Positions 6,815-9,598 of a DNA stretch of 9,598 bases are shown in pieces. Both the position numbers and the translations under genes were made by a program. The notes below the pieces were generated by a model, which saw only the letters and a program-made list of their open reading frames with translations, searched no databases and had not been told where the DNA came from. Origin of the DNA: Actinomycetota bacterium (GTDB taxonomy: Bacteria > Actinomycetota > Thermoleophilia > Gaiellales > Gaiellaceae); assembly GCA_019234175.1 (NCBI GenBank), contig JAFALP010000392.1, forward strand, positions 1 through 9,598, written 5' to 3'. The number at the start of each line of letters is the position of its first letter. The first letter of the stretch is position 1.

Positions 6815-7221
6815 TCGAGTTCCGGCCGCTGACCGAGGCCGACCTGCCGCTCCTCCGGGTCTGGCTCGAGCGCGAGCACGTGGCGCGCTGGTGGCGCGAA
6901 CCGATCGAGGACGAGCTCGGACACGAGCTGACGGGGCGGTTCGTCATCGTCGTCGACGGGCGCGACGCAGGGCTCATCCAGACCTACGACGGCGAGGTCG
7001 ACCTCCTCATCGGCGAGGAGGAGCTGACGGGTCGAGGGCTCGGGCCGCAGATCCTCGCGCAATTCGTCGACGACGTCGTGGAGGCGGATGTCGTGTTCGC
7101 CGCCGTCGAGGAGCCGAACCGCCGGTCGTGGCGCGCGTTCGAGAAGGCCGGCTTCCGGCACGTCTCCGACGTCGAGGAGAACGGGCTTCCGCACCGGCTC
7201 ATGCGCCTCGACCGCAGTTAG
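6811..7221 (+). CDS. Compact GNAT-family N-acetyltransferase, AAC(6')-like
   Basis: Probable acetyl-CoA-dependent N-acetyltransferase of 136 residues. [20 protein letters not shown] and HVARWW resemble the N-terminus of AAC(6')-Ib-type and RimJ/RimL-type enzymes. The acetyl-CoA pyrophosphate-binding motif is [12 protein letters not shown] (from residue 74), and the later [16 protein letters not shown] (101-115) is the standard GNAT motif B with Asn and Phe. AAC(6') relatives usually have a loop of about 20 residues with WWEEETDPG between the Q-S-Y strand and the IDQ strand; here GLIQTYDG (54-61) passes directly into EVDLLIGEE, so the loop is missing. The substrate cannot be inferred, and aminoglycoside resistance should not be assumed. 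Its GTG overlaps the murJ TGA by 4 bases, indicating translational coupling; the cupin follows after 9 bases. Confidence 0.85.
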   Translation: MIEFRPLTEADLPLLRVWLEREHVARWWREPIEDELGHELTGRFVIVVDGRDAGLIQTYDGEVDLLIGEEELTGRGLGPQILAQFVDDVVEADVVFAAVEEPNRRSWRAFEKAGFRHVSDVEENGLPHRLMRLDRS

Positions 7222-7224
7222 CCT
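7219..7224 (+). promoter_or_regulatory. Candidate -10 box (TAGCCT) before the cupin gene
   Basis: TAGCCT fits TANNNT, includes the TAG stop of the acetyltransferase gene, and lies 6 bases before the cupin ATG at 7231. It may give an internal leaderless promoter for the cupin and lepA. Because a stop codon supplies the TA by necessity, this instance is weaker than the others. Confidence 0.33.
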
Positions 7225-7230
7225 GTCGGG

Positions 7231-7695
7231 ATGGACGTCTTCAACATCTTCAGCGGAGAGCCCGAGGACCTCTCGGCCGACGACCCCGAGGGCTACCGCT
7301 CGCATTCGGTGCGCGTCGGCCCGAAGATCGGCGCGAGCCGGCTGGGAATGAGCATCTACGACCTTCCCGAAGGCCAGGCCGTCTGCCCGTACCACTTCGA
7401 GTGGACCGACGAGGAGTGGCTGATCGTCCTCGACGGAATGCCGACGCTGCGCTCGCCGGAGGGCGAGCGGGTGCTCGAGCGCGGCGATGTCGTCTGCTTC
7501 CCCGCCGGCCCGGAGGGCGCGCATCTCGTGCGCAACGACGGCGACGGCATCGTGCGCATCGCCATCCTGTCGACGAAGAACGAGTTCGGCATCGCCGAGT
7601 ACCCCGACAGCGACAAGGTCGGCGTGTGGGCCGGCGGCCGGCACTACATGCTGCGCCGCTCGGCGCACCTCGACTACTGGGATGGCGAAGCGTAG
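7231..7695 (+). CDS. Single-domain cupin protein (COG3837-like), function unknown
   Basis: A 154-residue single-domain cupin, resembling the uncharacterised COG3837 group. Cupin motif 1 is [22 protein letters not shown] (residues 52-73) and motif 2 is [18 protein letters not shown] (85-102). The classical metal set is HxH, E and H; here the first pair is H55-F-E57, with E61 or E62 and H98 able to complete a site, so the second His is replaced by Glu. The tail [22 protein letters not shown] is typical of the group as I remember it. No signal peptide is evident, so it is probably cytoplasmic. No substrate can be assigned: cupins include isomerases, dioxygenases and sugar-binding proteins. The ATG follows the acetyltransferase stop by 9 bases, and the stop is 2 bases before lepA. 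Its place between a stray acetyltransferase and lepA gives no functional hint. Confidence 0.88.
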   Translation: MDVFNIFSGEPEDLSADDPEGYRSHSVRVGPKIGASRLGMSIYDLPEGQAVCPYHFEWTDEEWLIVLDGMPTLRSPEGERVLERGDVVCFPAGPEGAHLVRNDGDGIVRIAILSTKNEFGIAEYPDSDKVGVWAGGRHYMLRRSAHLDYWDGEA

Positions 7696-7697
7696 GA

Positions 7698-9488
<1,791 letters not shown>

Positions 9489-9494
<6 letters not shown>

Positions 9495-9501
9495 ACTACT
9501 C
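9489..9501. repeat. Palindrome holding the stop codons of two convergent ORFs
   Basis: GAGTAG, A, CTACTC is a perfect 6-base inverted repeat around one central base. Each arm is a Glu codon plus TAG stop, the end of lepA on one strand and of the terminal ORF on the other. The loop is too short for a full hairpin (4 bp with a 5-base loop could form), and no T run follows, so I do not call a terminator. Confidence 0.6.
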
Positions 9502-9598
9502 GGCGAAGATCTCGGCGCGCGTGAGCGAGACCGAGCCGTCGGACGTCGCGATGACGTCGCCCTCCAGTTCTGTCAAAGTCGGCGGCTCGTACACCGAC
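9496..9598 (-). CDS. 3' end of a minus-strand ORF, possible short peptide with lasso-leader-like residues
   Basis: The minus strand is open from the window edge to TAG at 9498-9496. Reading begins S, then GTG (9594-9592), then YEPPTLTELEGDVIATSDG followed by SVSLTRAEIFAE and the stop. If GTG 9594 is the start, this is a complete 32-residue peptide; otherwise it is the C-terminus of a longer gene beyond the window. About nine tenths of its third codon positions are G or C, as in its neighbours. The YEPPTL start resembles the YxxPxL of lasso-peptide precursor leaders, where a Gly and a Thr follow at fixed distances; here Thr fits but Gly is one residue late. No maturation genes are visible, and no promoter or Shine-Dalgarno sequence can be judged at the edge. 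An alternative plus-strand frame from GTG 9521 is also open but looks less protein-like. Confidence 0.5.
   Translation of the reverse strand, partial: SVYEPPTLTELEGDVIATSDGSVSLTRAEIFAE

Noticed and set aside
9521..9598. Plus-strand frame from GTG 9521 to the window end
   Set aside because: Open but without a Shine-Dalgarno sequence or a TANNNT box at the right distance, and it overlaps the better-looking minus frame. It cannot be excluded without more sequence.

Overview
This window is chromosomal housekeeping DNA from a very GC-rich bacterium, with third codon positions almost all G or C. The gene set and order (leuS, comEA, comEC, holA, rpsT, murJ, lepA) and four TANNNT boxes placed 6 to 9 bases before start codons, without Shine-Dalgarno sequences, fit an actinobacterial lineage. 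The style of ComEC, MurJ and the cupin makes me lean to Thermoleophilia (Gaiellales or Solirubrobacterales), but that is inference from remembered families, not a search result.

Layout. Positions 1-1704 hold the C-terminal two thirds of leucyl-tRNA synthetase, whose 5' end lies outside the window. A 24-base gap filled mostly by a perfect hairpin leads into comEA (1729-2283), then comEC (2280-3722), which seems to start at a CTG overlapping the comEA stop and lacks the usual C-terminal metallo-beta-lactamase domain. holA (about 3637-4608) begins inside the end of comEC. rpsT lies on the minus strand (4612-4857), convergent with holA and only 3 bases away. Between rpsT and murJ sits a 46-residue ORF made of two copies of a charged DRR-rich repeat (4915-5055). 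murJ (5081-6814), a small GNAT acetyltransferase (6811-7221), a cupin (7231-7695) and lepA (7698-9494) follow head to tail with overlaps or very short gaps, probably as one operon. The last 103 bases carry the 3' end of a minus-strand ORF that ends 1 base from the lepA stop.

Functionally the window combines translation (LeuRS, S20, LepA), DNA replication (the clamp-loader delta subunit), DNA uptake (ComEA and ComEC) and cell-wall precursor export (MurJ). There are no mobile elements, tRNAs, rRNAs or CRISPR arrays. No stretch longer than 300 bases lacks a gene.

The least ordinary points are: the minus-strand terminal ORF, whose residues partly match a lasso-peptide leader; the DRR-repeat miniprotein; the leaderless-type promoter set; the non-canonical comEC start; and a MurJ that lacks two residues known to be essential in E. 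coli MurJ.
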